DNA of 64,000 bases from Marsupella aquatica (taxonomy: Eukaryota > Marchantiophyta): contig OZ316897.1 of assembly GCA_973895155.1 (NCBI GenBank), positions 6,076,001-6,140,000 on the forward strand. The letters run 5' to 3'. The position numbers and the translations under genes were made by a program. The notes under the pieces are model-generated. The model ran no database searches. It saw only the letters and a list, made by a program, of their open reading frames with translations, and had not been told where the DNA came from. Positions 1 to 11,946 of the stretch are shown piece by piece; within the stretch, counting starts at the first letter, position 1, and the number at the start of each line of letters is the position of its first letter.

Positions 1-268
1 CAAGCATCCACAGCACAAGCTCTCCTTATCTCTCAACTAGTTCCGTAACAATGAGCCTAAGTTCCACCCAGGGTCTGGCATCAGCCCTGGCTTAATACAC
101 AACAACACTATCGCTAACATTAGCTAAGTCCTAACCTGAGTTAGACCAACTATGGTTAGCTCATGAGTCACAAGACTAGAGCAATATCTAACAAGAACAT
201 TAATTAATAAACCCAAGACATGTTTTACTCCAAAGGTTGCACCAACATGAATGTCACTTCTATTATGG
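1..268. other. unassigned left flank
   Basis: No open frame, RNA gene or recognisable element sequence was seen. It ends where the hexamer tail of a LINE begins. Confidence 0.4.
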
Positions 269-270
269 AT

Positions 271-701
271 GGTAATGGTAATGGTAATGGTAATGTATTA
301 TAAGCTCCGGGACCATGAAAGTCAAAGGAGCTGCCACAAAAAGTAAAGTACAATGCAATCAAAGAAAAGAGCAACCAAAAGAGATTGCTCAGAAGAGGAC
401 AACTATGTCCTCAAAGAAACTATGGACCTAGAGAGCCCTATGGACCTAGAGAGCCCTGAAAGATTTTCCAAACCTATTCTCCTTTCCCTATCCACCGCAA
501 AGATATATCTTCCAAGTTGCTGAGGGGGCAGACCAAACAATGCATACAAATCTTTCACCAAGATTTGAGATGCCATCCTAACCCCCTCATAAAACTTGCA
601 AGCAATGAATACATGATATTCATTCTCTATACTAGAGCTATCACATAGTTGACAAACCCTCTTTTTCCTGTCAATATCCTTCCATCTCCCTTGTTCTACT
701 T
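271..701 (-). mobile_element. LINE-A copy 1, 3' portion (split by a DNA transposon)
   Basis: Minus-strand 3' end of the LINE-A family, matching the last part of the fuller copy at 54021-58050. It contains the end of ORF2, including the C-terminal Cys/His zinc-binding region, the short 3' UTR and a tail of tandem hexamers (ATTACC-type on the sense strand) instead of poly(A). It stops abruptly at 701, where the MULE-type transposon starts. The LINE resumes at 12506 with the adjoining sequence, so 271-701 and 12506-14616 were one insertion before the transposon arrived. Confidence 0.85.
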
Positions 702-790
702 GGGGTATTTACATAAGACAGGAAACAGGAAAACAGGAAACCCAAAACAGGAACCGGTGACAGGAAACAGGAAAACCGAATACACCAAAC
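702..790. repeat. left terminal inverted repeat and subterminal CAGGAAAC array
   Basis: Starts GGGG at 702. GACAGGAAACA lies at 717-727, followed by several further CAGGAAA(A)C motifs to about 785. The mirror image is at 12429-12505. Such subterminal motif arrays are usual transposase-binding regions; binding here is inference. Confidence 0.75.
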
Positions 791-1522
791 TTAAAGAAAA
801 ATACCGGAAACTTGTCTGTTGTTAAGCAAGAACTTGACACCCAAAATGGGGCTTTTAGAAGATTGTAGTCAAGTCCAAAAAAATGATGTAGAATAGCAAC
901 AGGCGCTCGAATACTAAGCCGAGGGGAACGGTACATTTGAACCTGGGTTATACTGAAAAGCACATTAATTCACCAAGCGCTGCCATTGTAATTGTATAGA
1001 ATGGAGCTCTAAACAAGAAACTCTAGCGCGTCCGTCGGACCGGTGCAGATACTAGCGCCGGGCGCTAGTTATATCGCTCAGTCAGACAGAGGCCGATGTG
1101 ATAAATACGACAAAACCACAGGGACAATCGGACCGGCATTTAGGGTTATACATCCAAAAGAACCAACTCCAACCAATTCGCATAATTGAACGCCACCCCA
1201 AAATCCACAAAGTCTTGCGATACAATTTTTTTAAGTAAGATGGTAGCGCCAGGAGCTTACAAAAGATCAAAGTGATCCGCATAACCACACCGTAAACGGA
1301 AGGTATGAAAGTTTCAAAAAGCTACGCGCATCCGACGCCTCTCGCTTAAAACGGCCGAACAATAAACTAGTGCTAGGCACTTCACCGAACTCCACACAAT
1401 CGAGTTCCAAAATGGCTACATCTAACAACAAGATTTCTAAATTCCGGTCGAGTCCCGATGAAGTCTTCATCACATTGGGAAAAACATGAGCGCAATGGGC
1501 ACCATAGTCTTATCGACCAACG
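791..1522. other. left noncoding arm of the MULE-type element
   Basis: No convincing coding region. It holds one good palindrome (1053-1067) and one degenerate copy (1244-1258). A GTCCGTCGGACCGG-like GC-rich patch lies at 1030-1043. Confidence 0.5.
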
Positions 1523-1999
1523 CTAGCGCCGGGCGCTAGTCCGCTCATTGGTCGATGAGCCACATTCATCGTTCACTCCAGCATTAGATCGGGCCCTATC
1601 TGGAACGAAACCGTGCTCACGGTTCCTCACGAACGCCATCGACGGAACTCGCTCATCACCGGTTCGGGGAAACACGCCAGGAATGGTCATGTTCTGGAAA
1701 TCAACACGGCCAAGTTCTTCCTGTTTTCTCATCTCATCCTCCCGAGTTGGACTGTAAGGAGGAGGTGGCCAGTGAATCGTAAACCGCTCTGCAAATCTCC
1801 TAGGCGGAGAATCCCTCAGCCATGGGATCAGATTGTCACCAGGACTAATGGCTTCGTCTTGGGGGAGACTAAAATGGTTGCGGAAAGCAGTTGTCTCCGA
1901 CCATTCAGGTTGCTCAGTTTCTGGAACCGAGCCCTCCTCTGAAATGATTGTTGTGTGTCTCTGAAAAGAGGCCATGGAGATTCTCCTCGGGTTATTCAT
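1523..1999 (-). CDS. small conserved protein of the MULE-type element, unknown function
   Basis: Open frame of about 150 codons; an internal ATG (MASFQRH) is the likelier start. I do not recognise the family. The segment around EAISPGDNLIPWLRDSP is clearly related to EAISPGEKNIPWIFDSP in the second element copy at 18730-19049, and the GRVDF(Q/K) stretch further on is also shared. The frame has therefore been kept in two diverged copies and is probably translated. The stop codon lies inside a palindrome (1524-1538), so the final residues T-S-A-R-R are encoded by the repeat, unless this is an exon that splices out upstream of it. It lies downstream of, and on the same strand as, the ParB/methyltransferase gene, and could be a separate gene or a 3' exon of it. 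Confidence 0.5.
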   Translation of the reverse strand: MNNPRRISMASFQRHTTIISEEGSVPETEQPEWSETTAFRNHFSLPQDEAISPGDNLIPWLRDSPPRRFAERFTIHWPPPPYSPTREDEMRKQEELGRVDFQNMTIPGVFPRTGDERVPSMAFVRNREHGFVPDRARSNAGVNDECGSSTNERTSARR

Positions 2000-2986
2000 G
2001 GTAAGACACCTCTAGGCAGCGGATGGCAGATGCAAAGATATAGTTCTCAATACGACCCTGGTCAGCGAAAGAGCTCGAAGATTATCGAAAGTGGGAACAG
2101 AAACCACTAAAGCAGTAGCGAAACTAGGCAGTCGGGATTTAATCTCCCAAGTATTATAAGCAAACACGTTCGACCTGGATACGCCCATCGAAATGAGGGA
2201 GGGATTGGACGTTGCACCTTCAAAGTCCCCAAACTACCCGTTCAACATGGAACGGTCACTCCCATCTCACATGATAGTTGCAACGTTTACCATCCCGAAA
2301 TTGTTTCTGGCATGCAAAGTCCCGTTGTGACGTGAAGTGACCGTTTTTACGAGAAAAATCCGGTACCAACTCACATGCGAGTCGCGACAGGCCGAACGAA
2401 CTTAGAACGGGACAAAAGATTACCTTGAAACTTCCAATGACATCATCCAGAGCGTACGGGAGAATCATTGTAAGATAGCCTTGACCGTCATACAATTATA
2501 GTAGCGCCCGACACTAATATTAGAGTATTAAAATGTTTACGTTAATAATAGAAGGAACAAACAAAACAGTTATCGCTGACATGTGGAAAACACTTAACGG
2601 ACAATGTTTCCGAAATATGTTTTGCTAGCGCCAGGCGCTAGCATAATTCAATTGACAAATAGACACAAAATAAGCGGAGTTGCAAGTCAATTGTTTCCGA
2701 CCAATCGGAATGTCCAGTCTTAGGAAGTAAACCTACCCTGAAATGGACAACAGAAAATTGAAAAATATGCGGGTATATCATCATGGACATTAAATTATGG
2801 TAGCACCAGGCGATACCATAAAAACATTCGAATATAGAGAACATAATAGAATAAAGATACACCAAAAAAGTATTCAATGTATCGAATACATTTGAATAAA
2901 CGATGTTTCCAGGTTACATAACAGTAGCGCCCGACGCTAGTATAACTTCAGTGTATATAAATCCCAAAATACCCTTTTGAGGAAAA
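2000..2986. other. noncoding or decayed segment with an exon-like duplication
   Basis: No intact gene was seen. Minus-strand sequence at about 2680-2750 encodes a peptide (GLLPKTGHSDWSETI) resembling GSVPETEQPEWSETT of the 1523-1999 protein, so it looks like a duplicated, decayed exon. Palindromes sit at 2502 (degenerate), 2626, 2801 (degenerate) and 2925. Confidence 0.45.
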
Positions 2987-5900
2987 TCAATCTGAGAATT
3001 CTGATTCACTTGACTCGGACCTGTCGGTGGATTCTGCCTCCATGTCTAAAAATTCGTTCTCGGCCATATCATCAACATATCGACTACGAATAAATTTTCT
3101 ATCAGACCCTCTCCTTAATCTCAAACCTTTATGCTCCCAATGGAGGGTCCGCGCACTATCAGCTCGTCTAGCAATATTCTCAGCATAGGAAGGTAGTACA
3201 AATGGTTTCTCGGGAGTTTTAATATATCGCCTAGCTACTTTCCTTCTGAGTTTGAAACGCCGGCGAAGATTCCAGTCTGACCTGAGGACGAGAAGTTTAG
3301 GGTTTTATGTCAACACCAAGAATATTTTAAAAACCAAAAAAAAACGAGAAATCTAAGAGAGAATAAGGTAATGTACTAAAAAACCAAAAAACAGGGTTTT
3401 CTTAAGAGCTTACTCGGAAGCTTCTTACTCAGAAGAGTCTCCGCTGTCACTCCCTCCATTAGATCCTGGATCTTCTCCGGTAAGAGACACTTTGGGAATG
3501 TTAGGATCCTCCTCTTCTTCCCCCTCTTCTGTCTCATCCTCATCATCAGAATCAAAATTTAAGACAGACTTCAGTTTGTCTCTCTTTCGTTTTGAAATAG
3601 AAGACTTTGGAGGGGATTTGGGCTCAGACTCTTTTGGAGTAAGAAGATCCAGAAATACCTGAGAAGCAGTTTCCACAAACTCCTTCCTATTCTCGAGTCC
3701 AATTACAAAACGACCACAATTATCACCTGCAACAAATGTACTCCCCGAACCTACAGCCCAATCCAGAACAATATCTCCTGGACACGTAATTAGTTCCAAC
3801 ACAGCCTGCATGAATCCTGGATGTAGTCTGGCATTCCCGGCAAATTCAAGCTCCGGAGTTGTATCAACCTTCGCGAAGGGAAGTCCAATCAGATTTGTAA
3901 TGGAAGGATCCTCTATTTTTGAAAGGGGTTTGAACTTAGGATCTTTTGGGACTTTCACCTTGGATGATATCCGAGAAAATACATCCAAACGTAAAGTGAA
4001 TACCTAAAAAGGGAACAAAATAGAGGAAGGACCCTTAGATTACAATAGCGTCGGGCGCTAGCAAATAATCCACAAAATCAAGTTGAATAATTTACCTAAA
4101 ATAAGGTCGAATAAAAAGGAAAGTAATAGATAATATGAATAGCGCCGGGCGCTAGCAAAAGGATCAATAAAATTACCTGTAAATCAGACTTCGCTTTGTA
4201 CATTGGGAACCCCATGACGACATTATGTGTACATAGACATTGGAATTTCTTGGACTCTTGACAAGCGGAGATGACCTGAGAAATTTGATCATACTCCCCC
4301 GTATGGAGTATCGCAATAATTCCGTCATCCGACAAAAAAGGATCCATTGCCCGGAAAAAGGATCGGGCTAGGGTACAGTCGGGGACGTTCCATTTAGGGA
4401 CCTTTCTGTCAAGCAAAGTCGGTTTTAGTCCAGTTGGCAAGTAAATAAAACCAGCGTCAACACCAAAAGGTCTTTGCTTCCCACCCCTCACCACTCCTTT
4501 CAGCCGGCATCCAGATTTGATCAGGTCTTTCCCCCACTTTTCGGCAGCATTTACCCATTCCGGCTTCTCCTCCTTATTAAACACACTGTCCACAAGTTCA
4601 CTGACACTGGTCTCAATGAAACAATGACGAGACGACTTGGCTTTAAAATCCCCAACATCACGTTGGAGCCCAGTGGCAGCTTGAGAATCCCGTTCTGATT
4701 GTCCAACATCTCGAGTCCTTCTGCTTTTCTTTTTTGTACTCGTCGCATCGACTGGGACAATCGATTTCCCAGAATTAACTGGTGTAAGTGGATCTGGCAA
4801 AGCGCCAGTATTTGCTTCTGAAGCTTCTGGAGTAGCCTTCGTATCATCTGTGCCATCTGCATCTGACTTCTTTTGACCTATGGACATATTGCAAAGAATG
4901 TGGGATTAGGGCCTTCAAGAAAACACTAATGAAGATTGAATCACAAGAATGGTAGCGTCGGGCGCTAGCAAACAGTTGAAAAAAGATGGAAAACTTACGT
5001 TTCTTTCCGGATCTCGTGGAGGCACTTGGCAATGCAGTGTCTATTTTAACTTTCCCTCGTGGCTTGCGGCTCCTATCTACATGGACAACTACTGTCTCAC
5101 AGATTGTCTGTAACTCCGTAGAAGATTTATCGACGTCGCTAAGGAGACCTTGCTTCATCTCAGAAACAATGTTGGGAAGGATCTGCGACTTTGCAAGTTT
5201 CAGAAACCAATCCTTCTCCACTTCATCAAAGGGTGAATCCCACTTGTCTGTGTCAAGGTACCATGGGCAGTGAATTCTTTCCCAATCGGACATTTCCCTT
5301 GGCGGTAGTTTACCCTCGGCAGGATACATCGAGTATAAGTCACAAACAAGATCTCCCTCCTTTACAGTAATCCACTTGTGAAATGCGGCTGGATACGACC
5401 AAAGAGCATCCGGGGAATGAATTTCCATCCAAATGTAGAAACGATACAAATACCTCTTGGCCCTCTTCTGATTTTTCTTGGTATATACCTCTTTATCAGG
5501 GTATTTTGATGGCCACATGGTGTTGAAGAACTTTGCCTTCACAAGATCCCCATACCTTCGGAATTCACTTGAAATTACTTCAATCAGATTTTCTACCGAG
5601 TCACACCCTGACTGGGCAAGCCTATCAACCGATAGCGTTTCAATCGCTGCAGACATTGCCGAGTGTAGCATCCCAATTGCAATTCCCTCGATGGTATTCC
5701 ATGTTTGCCATGTGTGGCACCACTGCTTCACTGGATCATCGTTCACACTCGAAGGGTGGAAGAATTGTTTTCTCAACTCTGGATCAATGTACACCTCAAT
5801 TTCGGATCAAGCGCCGAAACTGCAGTGAAGAGTCTGGCACGGTCCATAGTACTGCAAACAACCGAATCTGGTTTTTTCTCTCGCTTGTTTTTCTCTGTCA

Positions 5901-7288
5901 AAACATACATCTCTGCACAGGTACCTAGAAAATCTTCAAACTCAGGACTAAGAAGAGGAGTGATTTTGGACGTTTTTGTGGACCAATCTTTAGTAGATTC
6001 TTTCAACATGAGCGATTGCCGCTTTGTGATGTCATCAGCTGACCAAGGATTGCCTTGACTTGCTGCCAGTGCCATGTCCATCTTGAACTGGTTAGTGTGA
6101 GCTTTGATTTTGTTTTCGCATAAAATATAGACTAGAGCTTCCAGAGGCATTTTTCTTGTGTACCAAGAATGTTTTCGAGTCTTCTGTTTGATATACTCAA
6201 ACTTTGTATAATTGGCGCTGTCAATGATAGACTTGTAGTGCTCTAGATCATGAGAAAGAATCCTCTGGATTCTGTCTGCGTCAAGTATCCACGACGGTTC
6301 AACAACAGCCTGCCCTAACCTGCAATAGGTCAGGTTTTCAATTATTAGCGTCGGGCGCTAGCTTAACTTAAACACTCAATTAGCCTATAAACACTGTATT
6401 ATTTTATAAACACTCCATAAACACTGTATTTATGTAATCAACAAGTATTGCGGAAATCGTTAATTACAAGCTAGGGCAAAAAACGTACTGGTTCACAGTG
6501 TGCATAGCCGCCTCAATCTGAATTTGTGAAGCTTTGTCGCCCTTGAAAATGGTGCAGAGAACTCTGGGATGATACTTGACGTTGTCAGGATTTTCCTTAG
6601 TGACCATCATCCACGAGTAAAGTCGATGATTCCCGTCGAACACTGAGAACATTTTGTCTTTCAAGATCATAAAGGCAGGATCTGCCTCGCACTCCAGCTC
6701 AAACTTCTCGTTCTCAGCAACCCAAATTGGATCCCAACTCTCCCTGATCTCTTCATTGCAGATTTGCTCCACACCATCCGAATCGGTCGGCTGTACAAAA
6801 AACCGCATTCCTATCCTGGGATTGTATCCACTACTTCGGAATGAGTCTTTTAATTTCTCAATTGACGCACTCTCCTTCTGTAACGTCCGAACAACCTCCA
6901 TGTGGACCAGGCGACAAAGCGGAATCTGTGGAGGTTCCTTCTCATTACCCCGGAAATCTTTCCCAAACGACATAATGTGTTTGGAGATGACTTCATCCAT
7001 TCCAAGTCCTACCTCGTTGCCCTCTCCCAAAGCGTAATCGGTCATGCCATCAGTCTCCATTCTGCCCCTTCTTGGCTTCTGGCTCGGGAGTGTTGTGTTC
7101 GACGAAGGAATCGCTCTGCTTGATCTTGTAACACGACGCGAATAGAATGCCCCAGAGAATGAAGATTGTGTACTCTCGCAATGACCCTGATCTCCCTCCG
7201 GAATCGTGGTATACCCTCTTGGAGAGCTTGGAGCGCTTGAAGGTTGCATCGTGGAGCCCCAAAGTTTGCGAAGGTGCTTGTACGACAT
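2987..7288 (-). CDS. ParB/Srx-like domain fused to a beta-class DNA methyltransferase-like domain (five exons, one frameshift)
   Basis: Exons 7288-6489, 6319-4999, 4877-4177, 4003-3429 and 3281-2987 join through GT-AG introns with matching phases. Donors include GTAAGT at 4998 and GTAATT at 4176; acceptors follow pyrimidine tracts. Exon 1 carries a ParB/sulfiredoxin-type motif (FDGNHRLYSW, about residues 216-225). Exons 3-4 carry the circularly ordered beta-class N6/N4 methyltransferase: a degenerate motif IV position (IYLPTG instead of DPPY), a helix with SDDGIIAIL, then HPGFMQAVLEL, the AdoMet-binding GDIVLDWAVGSGST and GRFVIGLE. The last exon is basic, then Ser/Glu-rich, with the stop at 2987. 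The two reading frames of exon 2 meet at an imperfect 23-bp duplication near 5772-5818 that shifts the frame; without it the product would be about 1222 residues. Three of the introns hold palindromes. In bacteria and phages ParB-like domains are often fused to DNA methylases. Function here is unknown. Confidence 0.75.
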
Positions 7289-8146
7289 AGAGCCAATGTC
7301 TATTCTCACGCTCTGAACAGATTACCGTACAAAAAGAACAACCAGGAAACCTTTAAAACTTGGGCGGTTGACATCATGGGAGGTAGATCGATGCAGAAGA
7401 AAAGGATCTCACTCACCAATCATGACAAGGACAAGTGGCCGATACTGTTTAGAATGAGTATATGTAACGCCTCTTTTTAACTGGGGTACGGGAGGAGCGA
7501 TGATCCGTAGGCTATTGTTAAGGAAGTCAACTGCAAAAAGCACAAAACAATGAGTACGTTCATGCACTTTACCGTTAGATATAACCGTTGGGATAATACA
7601 AGTCATTCCTTTCGATACTAGCGCCAGGCGCTAGCATTCAAAAACCAACAGAATAACATCATTAACACTGATGTTAGCCATGAAATTATGTCAGCGCCTG
7701 GCGCTAACTATATTTGATACGTGTATATTTCCTACAAACAACAATTATATAAAACAAACTCAATGTCTTTTGACATTTCTGTTATTCCAATAAAATTAAT
7801 AGAGTTTTGAACCATTAATTGGAAGTGGATTAATGATAGCGCCTGGCGCTAGCATATGAAGTTTGGTTTTAGGTTTTAATTCCGTGACATATTTATGGTA
7901 GCGCCGGGCGCTAGTAAATATCTGATCGTGTTTCTCAAACTATATTATTGATGTTACCAGTACGTAGTGACGTTGGCAAAACGACAAACGACATTTATGT
8001 TTCTACATTTTACGACTAGTACCAGTTTTGTCGTTCACAAACGATAATCTTCTGGAGTTTGTTACAAATTCACTTAACTTAAGTCGTGTTATGTTCTCCT
8101 CTTCTCTCATTTTCTCTGTTTTCCAATTCGGGATTATTGTTCCGCA
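7289..8146. promoter_or_regulatory. divergent promoter region with a cluster of four palindromes
   Basis: The region separates the ParB/methyltransferase gene (minus) from the transposase gene (plus). Four palindromes lie within 295 bp at 7619-7633, 7692-7706, 7837-7851 and 7899-7913, the densest cluster in the element and a natural place for operator-like control of both genes. On the minus strand there may be an upstream exon at about 7540-7417 (acceptor-like TTTTTGCAG before it, donor GTGAGT after it), but its joined frame does not match the ParB frame, so it may be 5' UTR. Transcription starts cannot be placed. Confidence 0.5.
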
Positions 8147-11100
8147 ATGTCTAATTCAGTTGTGCTTCTGCGTTCTGGAACTGGAGAGATTGTACGCATT
8201 CCTTTAGGTTCTTCCGATACGTACAAACAGGTTAGTGAGAACTATCTTTGTGGAAGATTTGACATTGGCATCAATGACATTCTTTCCATCAAACCTGTTG
8301 ATGCTTCTGGAGACGAGGCTGGTGACGCATTGTTTGATATCGACGATGGAGTCAGATTTTGGCACCTGACCGCTGGGAAGAGATACTATATCAATCTTCG
8401 AGATAATTCCGTTACGAATGAAATTCATCCGGTTCCCGTCATTCACCTTTCCGATAGTGATGAGGAGGATGTTGCCGTTCATTCGCAAAAATCGCCCAAT
8501 CCGGGAACTTCGGTCAAGATGGAAGGTCAGTTTCCTTCCGAGGCACACGTTGCGGGGGGTGCTGCGGAGACACACGTTGTGGGGGGTGTTGCGAGAGGTA
8601 TTGTCTATCATCGAAGCGCGATGGATGCTATTCTCAAATCAACTGGCCATAGTGAACTATCGCGATTCATCCGAACATGTGATTTCAGGCATGAGCAGGT
8701 GAATTGCCTCCCAAGCAAATACAATGGAAACGTTGTATTTGAATTGCCTCCCGTAGAAGGTCTTCTTTCAAAAGGTTCAAGACTCCGTGACATGGATCAG
8801 CCGAAAGACTGCTACTTCTGGACACGAATATTTCCAACCTCTGCGAATGTACAACCGAAAAAGTTCTGGGAATTTGGTAAAGTGACGTGTACAGGAGCAC
8901 TAGAATGTCAGAATCAGAAGTGTGATTATCTTTTGCGGAAGAAACAAAGAAATTGTAAAGCTTGGGATGGGATACCCAAACTCGCGGGGCCACATACCGT
9001 AGGAAAGATGATTGACGAGGGTGGCGTAGTTTGTCACTATTGCCAACGATTACCCTTTTGTACTGAAGCATGTCCTGCAATGCTTTTTTATATGTACCCT
9101 CAACTACTTCTAGACGCGGATACTTGTAAGCATATGTCCCGTCTTGCTGTGCATGTCGGAACTCATGCTCACCCTAGTCGAAAAGTTTTTTCTCGTGGTG
9201 CTGAAAAGATTGCTCACAACTTCATAAAGAAACAACATGAAGCCACGCCGTGTGCCACACCATCGGGTCTGAAGAACGCTATAACTGGATCTTTAAGGAA
9301 GGCTCTTTGTGTGTCCAACAATGACATTGGTGAATTGGAGGAAAGAGAAATTTGGGAGTCATTAATGGTAGTTTCGACCCCTCAAAAGTTTGCATCTCTT
9401 TTTCGAAGCGTTCGGCAAGACCAAAAAGGCAAAGGTGAGTTGGAGTTTCTTGTTGAAATGCAAAAATGCATAATCTTTCCCTTTCTACAACGTTACATGC
9501 TCCCAGGTCAAGGCTGTAAAGAGGATAGGCCACATATTTTCAAAATGACTGTAAAAGGGCACGGATCTGGAGTTGATTTGTTGCGCCAAATGCAGCCTGG
9601 AGGTCCATTGGAAGGGGCATGGGTCATTTTTGATGTGATGAGGAGGATGACAAAAGATTGGATAACTTGTAGTGCACATGTTTATGATCACAATTATTGT
9701 GCTCTTTGCACAATTTTCACATGTGAGTTGAAAGCAGAAGATTCAGAGTCTCTAGAGAAAGCCTGGAAATTGATGATTGAGGTTTGCCATGAAAATGGGT
9801 TGGATAATGTTGTGATCCATGGAGTCATGGCTGACAATGCCCAAGCTGGATGGAATGTTGTTCAGAATGTATTTTTCGGAGGACATCCTAACCCAGAAAA
9901 GGAGCGATCGGATGCGTTTCACTTCTACCAATCGTTTCATCGTCACTCGATTGAAGGTGTATTGGAAGAAAAACGAGATGAGCATCGGAAGATGTGGGAC
10001 TCTTTAAGGAACGCGTCCACATTTCTTGGAGCATACAGAATTTCAAGGGATATCGATGTATGGTGGAGATCTGGGAATTGTGTTCCAGGGAAGCTTCGAA
10101 TGCTACAAGGTTGGTTGGCGTGGTGGGTGGTCCGATGGCGTCAATGGGGAAATTTCATTCGTTTGGTGAGTTTCAACATCCAGTAACCACTCGAACTCAT
10201 ACTAGCGCTTGGCGCTACCATTATTTTCAGTTAGTGTGGTCTCGTAGGTTTCGTTCATCATTATCTTGTTTTTGATACTAGTGCCAGGCGCTAGTATTAA
10301 TGGACCACTTGTTTCTTAAATTTAGCAAAAATATCGTTTGAATGTTGCTAGCGCCAGGCGCTGTCATTGACTTTATGTACATGTGGCTAAGTCATATTTA
10401 CTAAACTCTGCTGCTACGGTGGATGCAGAACAAAAGCGTGGAGGAAAGCGCTATGATTCCTAACTGTACTACTTCAGAGGCGGCGCATTCCATAATGAAG
10501 GCTTGGCAAACTAAGAAAAAGGCTGGCCTATTCGAAGCATGTGAGATGGACCAAAACAGGGGTGTCTCACAAGTTGCAGCATATACGGCGTATAAGAGAG
10601 GTCTTCACCGAGGAACCGGACCTACAATTTGGGAATTGGCATTCCGTTCGGCGGACCAAGCAGGTTCTTCAAAACTTTTCCAAGATGCTTCCAATATGCT
10701 TCTTTCCGGTGCGGCTGAATTCGACCTGGAAAGGAGTGGTCCACTCAATGGGGATGTTACAACAAAGTCTATGAAGAGGAAAGGTCAGGCCTCTGGGAAC
10801 ATCTCGGCACAAGACTCCCATCGGCATGACACTATTCTTGTAACATCACCAAATACTCGAGGTATGAAGAGGAAAAACTTAAACAAGACCGAATTCTCCC
10901 CGAATGCAGAGGGACCTGTTCATGATAACATTGGCGTTGTGGATCTGTCGGAAAGCGTAATCGAAGAAGGCTGTCATTGGAGTACTCCGTCGTGGAGGAG
11001 GGTGACAAGGTCTTCTGTAGCACCGCAAAGTGCACCTCCGAACCTCCAAAGGGTTGTCCATGACTCATCTGTGTTGGAGACTGACATGCGACCAGGTGAT

Positions 11101-11946
11101 TGGCACCTGCGAAGAGTGACAAAACATGGTGCAGGGCCTCAATGTAATGGATCTCTTGGCGGTAAATCGGAACGAGATGACTATCGAAATCATCTTAAAA
11201 AGGTTGGTTACCCGTCAACGGATGGTGTAGTTGGCATTGTTGTCAAAGGACACCTCATGTTCAGGGGAGAACCACATCTTGAGATGATTTGGTTCTGTCC
11301 CAATAATTCATGCTATAAGAGTCGGCCCCGTCGTAATGTGGTGAATCTTCCCCCGTTTCCTCATACCCTGCCCGTTTTGAAGGGCACAAATCTTTCGGAA
11401 GCTGAGGTCCAATTCCTATCTCAGCAAGGGATTGCGATCAATCCAGAGGCCGGACGTCAGGCTCCTCCATCTCCATTTGACTTGCGAATCAATGTGAATG
11501 TTTTCCCTAAGAAAATCAATCTCCTGGAGCCAAATATCCGCCTTCGGAGTAGGAATGGTAAAAATACAGTCCCACGATCAAATCTTTCACAAGGACACAA
11601 CAAAAGAATTGAATCTGCAAACAACGAGCTGATGACACTTATTCAACAGTTTGATGTTTCAATCGGAAACTCTTGGGGCAAACAATGTCAGATCCAGACC
11701 CAAGAGAAACTTTGTACGGCAAACACTTACTGGGTGCAGATTTGTATTTTCCCCTGCTGTTCTTGTGAGGACTTCTATCGTCGCCATTCTCATGGACGGC
11801 CTTTCATGCCTTGCAAGCATCTATATTGGGTTTATACCAACGTCCTCAAACTAGATGTCGTGGATTCAACTTTGGCTAGTCAGCCAATTTTGACTGTAGG
11901 TGAGGTGAGGCTCATTCTAGCTAGGCAGAATTCTCTAAACTTTTAG
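8147..11946 (+). CDS. MULE-type DDE transposase with SWIM zinc finger (two exons)
   Basis: Exons 8147-10165 and 10429-11946 join in phase 0 across a 263-bp intron (donor TTTG|GTGAGT, acceptor GATGCAG|AAC), giving 1178 residues. The N-terminal ~80 residues look like a small PB1- or ubiquitin-like region. Residues about 245-320 hold a Cys/His cluster (CTGALECQNQKC...CHYCQRL) that may be a DNA-binding finger of the WRKY/GCM1 or FLYWCH kind. Catalytic candidates are D496 (WVIFD), D563 (MADNAQAGW) and E690 (NCTTSEAAHS, like the TN-ES motif of MULEs). The C-terminus has a SWIM finger, C1117-x-C1119 ... C1135-x-H1137. The exons look intact. The intron holds three palindromes. A KDZ-type assignment is the main alternative. 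Confidence 0.75.

Noticed and set aside
2256-2495. 79-codon minus-strand frame as a gene
   Set aside because: A donor-like site and partial frames are present, but no counterpart in the second element copy supports it.
8147-11946. KDZ (Kyakuja-Dileera-Zisupton) transposase
   Set aside because: Kept only as an alternative: the TTSEAAHS motif and the D-D-E order fit MULE better, although an 8-bp duplication would also suit KDZ.
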